Below, piece after piece: positions 16,992 to 25,270 of a stretch of 64,000 nt of DNA. Location: NCBI RefSeq assembly GCF_022867865.1, contig NZ_JALIEC010000002.1, positions 62,001 through 126,000 of the forward strand, read 5' to 3'. This stretch comes from Phaeobacter sp. J2-8. GTDB lineage: Bacteria; Pseudomonadota; Alphaproteobacteria; Rhodobacterales; Rhodobacteraceae. The position numbers and the translations under genes are program-made. The notes beneath the pieces were generated by a model that ran no database searches, was not told the origin of the DNA, and was given only the letters and a program-made list of their open reading frames with translations. The number at the start of each line of letters is the position of its first letter. The first letter of the stretch is position 1.

Positions 16992-18959
16992 TCAAAACTC
17001 GTCCCAGCCTTCATCGGCATTGACGGCTTGTTTCACCGGAATGTCCCCGGCGCGGGACCGGGCCGAAAAGGTTAGCATGGGTTCGTGAACTGTTTGGTCC
17101 GCTGTCTTGGCGGCGGCTGGCCAGGGGCGCGCGGTTTCGACCCGGGTCATTTCCCGTGTCCAATCTTCGGGATCATTTGGCCGTTTGGCCGCGACTGACG
17201 TCTGCCAGTCATCGACGTCCCGCAACCGGAAAGCGCCCAACACCTCGGTCATGCGTTCGGCTTCGTCACTCAAAGATCTGCTGGCGGCAGAGGATTCTTC
17301 GATAACGGCGGCGTTTTGCTGTGTGACCCGGTCAAGATTGCCGATGCTTTCCTTGATTTCCGCCAGATTGTTGGCCTGTTCGCGGGATCCGGTTGCGATG
17401 CGTGACACCAATTGTGACACATGGTTCACCCCTTCGATGATATCATTCAGGGCCACACCCGCTTTCCCAGCCAAGGCGCTGCCTTGGGTCACCTGCTCAC
17501 TTGATCGCATGATCAATTCTTTGATTTCATTTGCAGAATCCGACGCGCGTTGGGCAAGTGCGCGCACCTCTGACGCGACAACCGCAAATCCCCGCCCCGC
17601 ATCGCCGGCCCGTGCGGCTTCAACCCCGGCATTCAAGGCCAGCAAATTGGTCTGAAACGCAATGTCGTCGATCACGCCGATGATATCGGTGATTTGCTGG
17701 GAGCTTTCCTCGATGCTTTTCATTGCCGAGACCGTCAGGCCGACAACCTCGCCGCCGGTTTCGGCCTGTCGTTTGTTTTCTGTAATGCGCCGGTCTGCAT
17801 CGGCCGCATGCTCTGCCGTTTGCTGGACGCTGGCGTTCAATTCTTCGATGGCGGCTGCCGATTCTTCCAATGTTGCCGCCTGCGATTCCGAGCGCTGCGA
17901 TTGATCTGCGGCCACCTCTGAAATTTCACGGGAAGAATTTCGCACAGTTTCGGCAGTCACAGTCGCCGTTGCCAGGACATCATGCAAATTGTTCAGCAAG
18001 CTGTTGAAATTGCGACAGATTGCCAGGTGATCCTCATCAAGGTCAGAAAACTCTGCTTCGTCAATCGGGCAGTCAACTTCGCCCTTGGCCAGTCGGGACA
18101 AATGTTCCGCCAGACGGTGAAACATTTTCTGCCGTTGATCCGCCTCTTTTTGACGGGCCTTGCGGTCCATATTCTCCCGGGACAGCGTGTCACGCAGCAC
18201 CGACAATTCATCCGAGATCTTCCCGATCTCGTCCAGCCGGTCGTTCCCAGGAATTTCAACCTGGTAATGCCCGCGACCAACGGCGCCCATGGCCCCACCA
18301 AGCGCAGCAAGCGGGCGTTGCACCATGCGATTGAAAATCAGGACAACAATGATAAGGCCGAAGAATGCGACCAAGGTGCTGAGCACGAGGGCAAAATTCG
18401 TTTTTTCGCGGTACCCTGACAACGCGACGTCGTAATCCCGTGCGATGGCGACCACACCCAAAAGGGTCGTGTCGTCGGAGGCAAAAATCGGCACGGCAGA
18501 GGCGAAACTGAATCCGCGGGCGCGGGTCTGTGCCGCGCCGCTTTCGCGCGCGGCTGCGGTGGCCTGGGTCAACAGGGACCGAAACTCCGGGTTGGCGATG
18601 GTACTGGACGTATAGCTGGACAGGGCTTCGCCGTCGGCATGTTCCACCGTGATCATTGCCAACCCCGGATCTTTGTCGACAACAGGTTGATAGATCTGCG
18701 AAATCCGGCTTTCATCCCTGGCCTGCAACGGCGCACTCAGTTGCGCTGCAAGCAATTCCAGCAACAAGGCTTCGGATTTGGCTTCGTGTTGAAGCCCGAG
18801 CTCACGTTCATTCCGGGCCACCTGAATGAAGATGACAGTGAAGACCACGACAAATCCCATTGCCATGACCGCCGCCATTTTGGTGCGGATTTTGAACGCC
18901 ATGGGAAATTTGCGCCATCCTGGCGCAGACCGGAAATTTGACTTGTCTCGTCTTGTCAT
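16992..18959 (-). CDS. methyl-accepting chemotaxis protein
   Basis: The 655-residue transmembrane chemoreceptor has one membrane helix at about residues 30-47, a periplasmic sensor of about 140 residues, a second helix near 190-212 and a HAMP domain near 213-265. A long signalling hairpin carries the near-invariant tip DDIAFQTNLLALNAGVEAAR near 470. The methylation helices flank it. A disordered tail after about 590 ends in GWDEF, matching the xWxxF pentapeptide that tethers CheR in other bacteria. The start is placed at 18959; a Met at 18902 is possible. The ligand is unknown. It is followed by cheD. Confidence 0.93.
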   Translation of the reverse strand: MTRRDKSNFRSAPGWRKFPMAFKIRTKMAAVMAMGFVVVFTVIFIQVARNERELGLQHEAKSEALLLELLAAQLSAPLQARDESRISQIYQPVVDKDPGLAMITVEHADGEALSSYTSSTIANPEFRSLLTQATAAARESGAAQTRARGFSFASAVPIFASDDTTLLGVVAIARDYDVALSGYREKTNFALVLSTLVAFFGLIIVVLIFNRMVQRPLAALGGAMGAVGRGHYQVEIPGNDRLDEIGKISDELSVLRDTLSRENMDRKARQKEADQRQKMFHRLAEHLSRLAKGEVDCPIDEAEFSDLDEDHLAICRNFNSLLNNLHDVLATATVTAETVRNSSREISEVAADQSQRSESQAATLEESAAAIEELNASVQQTAEHAADADRRITENKRQAETGGEVVGLTVSAMKSIEESSQQITDIIGVIDDIAFQTNLLALNAGVEAARAGDAGRGFAVVASEVRALAQRASDSANEIKELIMRSSEQVTQGSALAGKAGVALNDIIEGVNHVSQLVSRIATGSREQANNLAEIKESIGNLDRVTQQNAAVIEESSAASRSLSDEAERMTEVLGAFRLRDVDDWQTSVAAKRPNDPEDWTREMTRVETARPWPAAAKTADQTVHEPMLTFSARSRAGDIPVKQAVNADEGWDEF

Positions 18960-19024
18960 CGTGATGGTCCGTTGGTGGCCTCAATGGATGGAACCAAATG
19001 TCTCAGGATCGTTTCCAATCGAGA

Positions 19025-19186
19025 TCACCGAAACGAAACGGGCGTGGGCCGGTGAAAGCCAGCCAAGTAATTCGCCGGGTCTTGGCCAAGCGGGATTTTG
19101 ACCAATTGCGGGACGAATATTCTGTCATGGGGCAGGATCGTTGCGATCACCGTCCGGGCAATGCGCAAAAGGCAATTCTGAAACAT
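19025..19186 (-). CDS. possible small protein (53 aa) between PAS and MCP genes
   Basis: An ATG at 19184-19186 is preceded by ACAGGAAGACACCC, a good Shine-Dalgarno spacing, and opens 53 codons beginning MFQNCLLRIARTVIATILPH and ending at the TGA at 19025-19027. The strand and position fit the chemotaxis operon. I do not recognise the sequence; it is basic with a moderately hydrophobic N-terminal half. It may be a real small gene or only leader sequence of the MCP gene. Confidence 0.3.
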   Translation of the reverse strand: MFQNCLLRIARTVIATILPHDRIFVPQLVKIPLGQDPANYLAGFHRPTPVSFR

Positions 19187-19203
19187 GGGTGTCTTCCTGT
19201 TAT

Positions 19204-19235
19204 GGCCATAATGATGTCAACATTCGGCCATAATG
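19204..19235. repeat. 10-bp direct repeat GGCCATAATG, spaced 22 bp
   Basis: GGCCATAATG occurs at 19204-19213 and again at 19226-19235, a period of 22 bp (about two helical turns). It lies between the PAS gene stop and the MCP/small-ORF region. A TTGACA hexamer on the minus strand sits between the two copies. It could be an operator of an internal promoter for the MCP gene. Confidence 0.4.
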
Positions 19236-19261
19236 TTTAAGATCACCTGAAATTCAGAGCG

Positions 19262-20476
19262 TCAGAGAGCGGCTGAAGTGGTTCGGATTTGATCTGCCTT
19301 GGCAGAGAGCATTGCCAGGTTGATTTCAGTGGTCTGGTGAAAGGTTTCCAGACGTTCAATAATGCCTTCCAGGCCGCCGTCGGCGTTTTGAATGCGGCCA
19401 CTTTCAACCCGGCACAGCAGCTTCACGACATTCAAGCCATTGATTCTATGACGTAATTGTCGGCATATGTCGGGAATCCAGCGCGAGGCCAGTTTCGCTT
19501 CTGACGTGTAATCCAGGGTCGATTTGCGCAGTCTCTCAATCATGTCCGCCTGTATGGCACAGGCATTTGACTCCGTTTGATCGGAATATTCCGCCAGCAA
19601 TGCGGTGATTTGTGATTGGAACCTGCCGTGCTGAACAGCTTTGCGCATGCGGCCCAGCGTACCTTTTTGCGGATCACGCAGACGTTCGACCAGCTGATGC
19701 ATTTCCGAAGCCATGATATCGTAATTCTGGGAAATCGTGCCAAGCGCGCCGCTGGCACCTTCGATCCGACCGGCCATGATCCGCATATTCACCGGTTCGC
19801 TGCGCACTTTGTTGAAATCGCGGCTGACTTGCTCCGAAAGCCTTTCGGCGGTGTTCAGAAGATCAATCAGCTCCGACAGGTGGTCCACGTCGCTGCTGGG
19901 CGTTTGTCCCGCATGTGAACGTTTCTTGCTTTCGTCGGCCAAGGCCTGATGCATGAATAAATCGTAATCCGCGAAACCGGCCTTGGCCAAACAGGCGACA
20001 AAATGGTCCGCGCTTTGCTGGGATGAAAGACCCTGACTTTCCCGATCACACATGTCGCGGTACAGATCCTGGATCATGGCAAGATGGACGGTTTCCGGGC
20101 GCAAGCGCCACGACATGAACCCGTCGTCGGTTGCCATGGCTACAGTAAAAGCCCAATAAAATCGGCTATTTGCCGCTTTGTATTTTACATAGGCACAGGC
20201 CGGATATCCGTCACGCAACCTTTGCCAATACAGATGGTAAACTCCGCGTGGTGTATCCGAATGGCCAAGGGACCGGTGCTGTGTCCCCAATAGTTGCGGA
20301 GCCGAAAGGCCGGAAATGGCGCACAATTGTGGTGATACATAGCGCAGGATTCCGCGGCCATCCGTTGCCGTGGTGAGGATCAGACCGGGCGGCACCATGA
20401 TCTCGGCATCATCCGACGTGACGCCGGGGGCCGGATGCATGTCGGGCAATTCTGATAGGGGGGCCAATTGGTTCAT
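19262..20476 (-). CDS. Aer-like PAS-domain chemotaxis protein, soluble
   Basis: The 404-residue protein has an Aer-type PAS domain at about residues 25-135 (GRGILRYVSPQLCAISGLS, then RFYWAFTVAM) and no membrane helix. The C-terminal half is helical. Residues near 220-262 (NMRIMAGRIEGASGALGTIS, then NYDIMASEMHQL) look like a degenerate copy of the chemoreceptor hairpin tip, but the canonical tip is absent. It may couple a PAS-bound cofactor (redox or oxygen) to the CheA/CheW array. The ATG at 20476 has AGGAAAG upstream. A TTG at 20500 would overlap the previous stop but is less likely. Its gene lies between the DxxxQ protein and the MCP. Confidence 0.7.
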   Translation of the reverse strand: MNQLAPLSELPDMHPAPGVTSDDAEIMVPPGLILTTATDGRGILRYVSPQLCAISGLSAPQLLGTQHRSLGHSDTPRGVYHLYWQRLRDGYPACAYVKYKAANSRFYWAFTVAMATDDGFMSWRLRPETVHLAMIQDLYRDMCDRESQGLSSQQSADHFVACLAKAGFADYDLFMHQALADESKKRSHAGQTPSSDVDHLSELIDLLNTAERLSEQVSRDFNKVRSEPVNMRIMAGRIEGASGALGTISQNYDIMASEMHQLVERLRDPQKGTLGRMRKAVQHGRFQSQITALLAEYSDQTESNACAIQADMIERLRKSTLDYTSEAKLASRWIPDICRQLRHRINGLNVVKLLCRVESGRIQNADGGLEGIIERLETFHQTTEINLAMLSAKADQIRTTSAAL

Positions 20477-20496
20477 TCCATGCGCTTTCCTGAGGT

Positions 20497-20841
20497 TCAA
20501 AACAAATCGACGTGGCCGGATGCTGGGTCTGGATCGGGATTCGGTTGCGGCAGGCCAAAAATGCGTTGGTAATGGCCGAGTTTCGCAACCTTTGCCAAAA
20601 CCTCTGCGTTCAGGCTGACACCGGGGTCCGTCATGCGCGCAATGCTGAACAAGAGCGCCTTCATGTCATCCAAATGCTGGATAAGTCCATCAAATGTCTG
20701 TAGATTTTCAATGTCGCCCTGTGAGGTTTCAACAATGGTGCTGGCAAAAACCGTGTGTTCCAGATTTCGGGCAAAATCGGCGAGCTCTCCGACATCCCGT
20801 GCCAGGATCTCCAGCACTTCTTTCATCGACCTGTCAGTCAT
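20497..20841 (-). CDS. small chemotaxis protein with CheZ-like DxxxQ motif (putative CheT/CheZ-type phosphatase)
   Basis: The 114-residue protein is mostly helical by composition. Residues 47-56 (NLQTFDGLIQ) contain D51-x3-Q55. In CheZ and related CheY-P phosphatases, the Asp and Gln of a DxxxQ motif insert into the CheY active site. Sinorhizobium CheT is a small alphaproteobacterial che-operon protein described with the same motif. The C-terminus after a Pro/Asp-rich linker ends GHVDLF, similar to the CheD tail and reminiscent of CheY-binding peptides of CheZ and FliM. It sits 21 bp after the second cheY. Phosphatase function is inferred from one motif, context and size. Confidence 0.6.
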   Translation of the reverse strand: MTDRSMKEVLEILARDVGELADFARNLEHTVFASTIVETSQGDIENLQTFDGLIQHLDDMKALLFSIARMTDPGVSLNAEVLAKVAKLGHYQRIFGLPQPNPDPDPASGHVDLF

Positions 20842-20862
20842 ATCTGCGCTCCAATCACCACG

Positions 20863-21249
20863 TCAAAGCGGGCCGACAACGCGTTCGATACAGGCGCGGA
20901 GCTGCGTGGGTTGAAAGGGCTTTTTGATATAATTGTTCATGCCCAACCTCGCGCCATGGTCCAGGATTTCCTGTTCTGCGCGCCCGGTGATCAAAATGAA
21001 CCCCGTCCGGGCAATGGGTTTGTGGTGGCGGATCGCCTCCAGCAGCTGCAACCCGTTCATCCGAGGCATGTTGAAATCCGAAATCACCAGATGGACCGGG
21101 CGAGAGGCGAGGCTCCGCCAGGCAATTTCGCCATCCGCTTCGGTGCGGACATTGCGCACGCCGATTTCTTCCAGTGATTGGGTGATCAACCCGCGACTGG
21201 TGGACATGTCATCCACCACAAGAACATGCAGCTTATCCTTCAAGCTCAT
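20863..21249 (-). CDS. cheY: CheY-like response regulator (second copy)
   Basis: This single receiver domain of 128 residues has acidic pair D13-D14 (VVDD), phosphoacceptor D58 (VISDFNMPRMNG), T88 (ILITG) and K109 or K110 (YIKKPF). Its start overlaps the last codons of cheR (21233-21249). Compared with the CheY at 24905-25270 it has Phe after the phosphoacceptor Asp and a longer N-terminus. In alphaproteobacteria one CheY normally acts on the motor and another as phosphate sink; which is which cannot be decided here. Confidence 0.92.
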   Translation of the reverse strand: MSLKDKLHVLVVDDMSTSRGLITQSLEEIGVRNVRTEADGEIAWRSLASRPVHLVISDFNMPRMNGLQLLEAIRHHKPIARTGFILITGRAEQEILDHGARLGMNNYIKKPFQPTQLRACIERVVGPL

Positions 21250-22144
21250 GGCTTTTCTCCTTTTTTAGCGTCTGCTCCGGCCGGGATGGACCCGACCCTT
21301 TGCGGCGGAAAATGCCATTGCCGACTACGTGAAAATCGCCGGTGATCTCCTCTGGAATATGTTCCGAATGGCCGATGAAGATCGCACCACCCGGTGAAAT
21401 ACGGTCGCAAAGCCGCCGCCAAAGCCGCGTCTGAACCTGTTCGTCAAAATAGATCGCAACATTGCGACAAAAAATAACATCGAAATTGCCGGAAATCGGC
21501 CAGTCCGCTTTGAGGTTGAGATGGCGGAAGGACACCAATGCACGTGGTCTGTCGCTGACGGACACCATGTTTCCGGTGTTGATGCGCGTGAAATAGGCCG
21601 TTGCCTGAGACGCGGGCAGGGGCCGCAATGCGGCAGCGGGATAAATCCCGTCACGCGCCCGCGCCAGCGTGTGGCGGTCAATGTCCGTGGCCAGAATGCG
21701 CAGATCGCCGAGGGGATTTCGACCGCCTAGATCCAGACACTGGAAAGCCAGACCATATGCCTCTTCCCCTGAGGAACATCCGGCGGACCATATACGCACA
21801 CGTCCACCAACACGGGCCCGTGTGATCAGGTCCGGCAAAATTTGCGCCCTGAGATAGTCGAAATGATGGGCTTCGCGGTGAAACTGCGTAGTATTTGTGG
21901 TCAGCGCAGAGACAAATTTTTCGCGGGCGGCAAGGTTTTCCGGATTGCTGAGCAATTTACAGAAGGCATCGATACTGGGAATCTTTGTGCCGCGCAGGCA
22001 TCTTGCCAGTCTCGATGACACCATGGCGCTCTTGCCGACCGGAAGGTGAATGCCGCTCAGGTCGTAAAGCAGGCGCGCGACCTGGCGATAGTTTTCATCA
22101 GAAATTTGGTCGTGCGGACCCTGATGATGGATCTTGAGGCTCAT
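21233..22144 (-). CDS. cheR: chemotaxis protein methyltransferase CheR
   Basis: The 303-residue CheR methylates receptor Glu residues with S-adenosylmethionine. An N-terminal helical domain (residues 15-80) is followed by the methyltransferase domain: TTNTTQFHREAHHF near 83, RIWSAGCSSGEEAYGLA near 117 and FDVIFCRNVAIYF near 223. The C-terminal segment GDFHVVGNGIFRR and a basic tail follow. Its ATG overlaps the cheW stop (ATGA, 22141-22144), so translation is coupled. No cheB follows, unlike in most che operons. Confidence 0.95.
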   Translation of the reverse strand: MSLKIHHQGPHDQISDENYRQVARLLYDLSGIHLPVGKSAMVSSRLARCLRGTKIPSIDAFCKLLSNPENLAAREKFVSALTTNTTQFHREAHHFDYLRAQILPDLITRARVGGRVRIWSAGCSSGEEAYGLAFQCLDLGGRNPLGDLRILATDIDRHTLARARDGIYPAAALRPLPASQATAYFTRINTGNMVSVSDRPRALVSFRHLNLKADWPISGNFDVIFCRNVAIYFDEQVQTRLWRRLCDRISPGGAIFIGHSEHIPEEITGDFHVVGNGIFRRKGSGPSRPEQTLKKEKSHELEG

Positions 22145-22608
22145 GCTACAGGGTCTTGGGCTTGTGGAAAGACCTGATGCACGTCCAGCAACCGCACCAG
22201 AGTTTCGTCAATCGTATAGACACCGCGGATATAGGCCTGGGTCCGGGTCGAAGACACATCCGGCGTAGGCAAAAGATCCCTCTCTTTCACCATGAGAATG
22301 TCAGACACCGCATCGACAAGAAAACCGACGGTGCGGTCGTCGACACGGGCGATGATAATGACATGACGGGGGCCGGGATCGGTTCGCCCCAGGCCCAATC
22401 GCAGCGACAGATCCAGCACAGGAAGGACCGTGCCCCGCAGGTTCATCATCCCGATCACATAATCCGGCGCATGCGGGAGGATGGTGGTTCGGGTCCAACC
22501 GCGAATTTCCAGCACATGTGCGATGTCAAAACAAAACGCCTGATCGCCAATGGCAAAGGACACAATTTCCTGGCGGGTGGCGGTGGGCAAAGCGTGGGTT
22601 TCAGGCAT
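22141..22608 (-). CDS. cheW: chemotaxis coupling protein CheW
   Basis: The 155-residue protein is a single CheW domain linking CheA to chemoreceptors. Typical parts are EIVSFAIGDQAFCFDI near residue 14, VIGMMNLRGTVLPVLDL near 51 and VGFLVDAVSDIL near 93. It overlaps cheA by 8 bp upstream and cheR by 4 bp downstream. Confidence 0.95.
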   Translation of the reverse strand: MPETHALPTATRQEIVSFAIGDQAFCFDIAHVLEIRGWTRTTILPHAPDYVIGMMNLRGTVLPVLDLSLRLGLGRTDPGPRHVIIIARVDDRTVGFLVDAVSDILMVKERDLLPTPDVSSTRTQAYIRGVYTIDETLVRLLDVHQVFPQAQDPVA

Positions 22609-24898
22609 GGTGGATCACCTTTGTCTGGTCCGGTTCCATGGCGGTGGTCGATAGGCCGCCGCAGGCGGACGCGATCATTTGGTCGGTGTCGACAATCAGG
22701 GCGATCTGGCCGTCGCCAAGGATCGTTGCCGCCGCAATCCCCGGAATCTGTTGATAATTCTGTTCCAGCCCTTTGATCACGACCTCGCGTTGATCAATCA
22801 ACTCATCCACAGCAAGCGCCGTCCGGCGCCCGGAGTTACCCTCGACCAGCAAAAGCGACAGCGTGTTCAGGTCGACCGGCGCCCGGCGATACCCAAGCGC
22901 CAGACCAAGGTCGACAATCGGCACCAATTCCGTCCCCATTGTCAGAACCCGATCATCATCGCAGAAACGTTCAATGCGTCCCTGGCCGGGTTGCAGCATT
23001 TCACGCAGGGCAAGCGTCGGAACAACCAGCGATTCCCCGGCAACCGTCACAACCATGCCTTCAAGCACCGCAAGCGTCAGCGGCAGCGAAATCGAGATCG
23101 CCGTTCCCTGACCCGGCTCTGAATGCAGGGTGACCCGGCCGCCCAGCGATTGAATTTCCGAGCGGACGACATCCATGCCCACCCCACGTCCAGACAGGTT
23201 CGACACTTTGGTCGCGGTGGAAAAGCCGGGCCGAAACAGGATGTTGTCGATATCGCTGTCGCTCAGGTCGTCCTCTGGCCGGACCAGCCCCTTGGCCTCG
23301 GCGATTTCGCGCACTTTGGGGCGATTGATGCCGGCGCCGTCGTCGCGCAGGGTGATGACAACCCGCCCAGAGCGATGGGCGGCCTCAAGCGTAATGGTGC
23401 CACGGTCGTCCTTGCCCAGCGCGCGCCGGATGTCGGTGGTTTCAAGTCCGTGGTCAACCGCATTGCGCACCATATGGGTCAGCGGTTCGACCAACCTTTC
23501 GGTCACGGTTTTGTCGACCTCGGTGGCATCCCCCACGGTCACAAGTCGGGCGGATTTCCCTGCTTCGCGGGCCGTTTCGCGGACGGTGCGCGACATGCGC
23601 TGGAACAGGCTGCGCACCGGTTGCGCCCGGATGGCCATCACGCTTTCCTGGATGACGCCGGACAATTGTTTGAGTTGGCCCATCGCCTCTTCCACGGTTT
23701 TGGACGCGGAATGCGGCAATTCCTTCATGGATTGCCGCAGCATGGATTCGCTGATCACCAATTCGCCGACAAGGTTGATCAACCGGTCGACCCGTTGCAG
23801 GTCGACCCGAATGGTGCTGGCGCGGGCGCTGTCTTTGCTGTGGGGGGGATTGCCGGGCGTGGTGTCGGGCAGTGGGGATGGATCGTTCGGGGGCGGGCCG
23901 TCGGATGACATCCTGTCGGTGAACAGCGCGCCATTCGTTGGCAAAGGCGGCTCTGAGCGGCTCGACGACGACGATAGTGGCGCGGGCGGGGCAAATTCCA
24001 GCAAGGGGGTCGGCGCGGTTTGTTGCGGGGCGTTGGGCGTTGCGTGTTCCGTTATGACCAACGTGCACAGGCCTTCGACGAATTCGAACACCTCATGTAT
24101 CGCGGCAAGATCCACGCCGTCATCCGGGGTGATGTCGAGATGCCAGACCAGCATCGGAACCCGCCAATCGCCCACGCCCAGCGGTTCAAGACCGGCAATG
24201 TCGGCGCGCACCGTCAAATCGCCGAGATCCTCCAAAGCCCGGAACAACAGGGCCGGGTCGTGACCATTGGCATAGAGTTCGGACGTCGGTGCAAAGGACA
24301 TGCTGATCCCCGGCAAACCAGCAGCAACACCCGCCGCTGGTGCCGCCAGATCGGGTAGATCAGGCAGCGCCGCATTGTCCAATGGGTCAGGCAGGACGGG
24401 ATCCGCAGGATCGCCAATATCCGGCAGGTCGCCAAGGTCCAGCGGCCCCCCGAAATCCATCGCCAGTGGTACAAAATCCGGCTCTGGCGTGTTCACATCC
24501 ATTGGCGATCCGCCGACAGATTGGCTCAGCAATTCCAGATCACTCAGGATCGAATCCGCAGTATCAACCGGTATCTCGGTGCCATTGCGCGCCGCATCGA
24601 CCAGATCGCTCAGATGATCGCCGGCCGTGAACATCAGCGCCAGAGTGTCGGCCGTGACCTGTAACCGTTCCGCACGCAGATCATCCATAACGTTTTCAAA
24701 TGCATGGGAAAACGCAACCAGGGCATCCAACCCAAAGGCGCCGGCACCGCCTTTTATCGAATGCACAGCCCGAAACATCGCATTTATCGTCTCGGCATCG
24801 CCGCTTGCGTCGTCCAGATCGTTCAGGCCCGACGACAGGCTTTCCAGCAGGTCGTCACATTCCTGAAAGAAAAGATCGCGCAACTCGCTCATCCGCAA
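22601..24898 (-). CDS. cheA: chemotaxis histidine kinase CheA
   Basis: The 765-residue kinase phosphorylates CheY. Its N-terminal HPt domain carries phospho-His46 in AVHSIKGGAGAFG. A Pro/Asp-rich linker and a P2-like region (about 110-350) follow. The dimerisation helices (LINLVGELVISESM) and the ATP-binding domain come next, with N box HMVRNAVDHGLE near 465, DDGAGINRPKVREIA, and FRPGFSTATKVSNLSGRGVG. A CheW-like P5 domain forms the last 140 residues. The start is a Met at 24898, 6 bp after the cheY stop. All kinase motifs look intact. Confidence 0.95.
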   Translation of the reverse strand: MRMSELRDLFFQECDDLLESLSSGLNDLDDASGDAETINAMFRAVHSIKGGAGAFGLDALVAFSHAFENVMDDLRAERLQVTADTLALMFTAGDHLSDLVDAARNGTEIPVDTADSILSDLELLSQSVGGSPMDVNTPEPDFVPLAMDFGGPLDLGDLPDIGDPADPVLPDPLDNAALPDLPDLAAPAAGVAAGLPGISMSFAPTSELYANGHDPALLFRALEDLGDLTVRADIAGLEPLGVGDWRVPMLVWHLDITPDDGVDLAAIHEVFEFVEGLCTLVITEHATPNAPQQTAPTPLLEFAPPAPLSSSSSRSEPPLPTNGALFTDRMSSDGPPPNDPSPLPDTTPGNPPHSKDSARASTIRVDLQRVDRLINLVGELVISESMLRQSMKELPHSASKTVEEAMGQLKQLSGVIQESVMAIRAQPVRSLFQRMSRTVRETAREAGKSARLVTVGDATEVDKTVTERLVEPLTHMVRNAVDHGLETTDIRRALGKDDRGTITLEAAHRSGRVVITLRDDGAGINRPKVREIAEAKGLVRPEDDLSDSDIDNILFRPGFSTATKVSNLSGRGVGMDVVRSEIQSLGGRVTLHSEPGQGTAISISLPLTLAVLEGMVVTVAGESLVVPTLALREMLQPGQGRIERFCDDDRVLTMGTELVPIVDLGLALGYRRAPVDLNTLSLLLVEGNSGRRTALAVDELIDQREVVIKGLEQNYQQIPGIAAATILGDGQIALIVDTDQMIASACGGLSTTAMEPDQTKVIHHA

Positions 24899-24904
24899 AT
24901 CCCC

Positions 24905-25270
24905 TCAGATAACCAGCCGGTTGATGACGGAAATCAGCTTGTCCTCGTCAAAGGGTTTGACGATCCAGCCGGTGGCACCGGCGGCGCGTGCGCGTTGTTT
25001 CAATTGAATGCCGCTTTCCGTGGTCAGCACCAGAATGGGAACCGAGGCACCGGTTGTGCGGGCGCGGGCACCCGAGATGAAGCCAAACCCATCCAGCCGG
25101 GGCATATTGATGTCGGTGATCACCAGATCGGGCGCGCAATGATCAAGTTTTTCCAGACCATCCATCCCGTCTTCGGCCAATTCGACCTCAAACCCGGCGC
25201 CGGTCAATACGGATTGCAGCATATGGCGGATGGTGCGGGAATCATCGACGGCGAGGATCTTGTGGCTCAT
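24905..25270 (-). CDS. cheY: CheY-like response regulator (first copy)
   Basis: This single receiver domain of 121 residues has D9-D10 (AVDD), phosphoacceptor D53 (ITDINMPRLDG), T83/T84 (VLTT) and K105 (IVKPFDE). Its ATG overlaps the STAS gene stop (ATGA, 25267-25270). Position directly before cheA matches the CheY1-type gene of alphaproteobacterial che operons. Confidence 0.93.
   Translation of the reverse strand: MSHKILAVDDSRTIRHMLQSVLTGAGFEVELAEDGMDGLEKLDHCAPDLVITDINMPRLDGFGFISGARARTTGASVPILVLTTESGIQLKQRARAAGATGWIVKPFDEDKLISVINRLVI

Noticed and set aside
19262-20476. PAS protein as a true methyl-accepting receptor
   Set aside because: It lacks the invariant hairpin tip and membrane helices, so calling it an MCP would overstate the evidence.
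23175-24263. Long plus-strand open frame opposite cheA
   Set aside because: It is antisense to intact CheA domains. High GC keeps non-coding frames open; the peptide has no recognisable family and no ribosome site.
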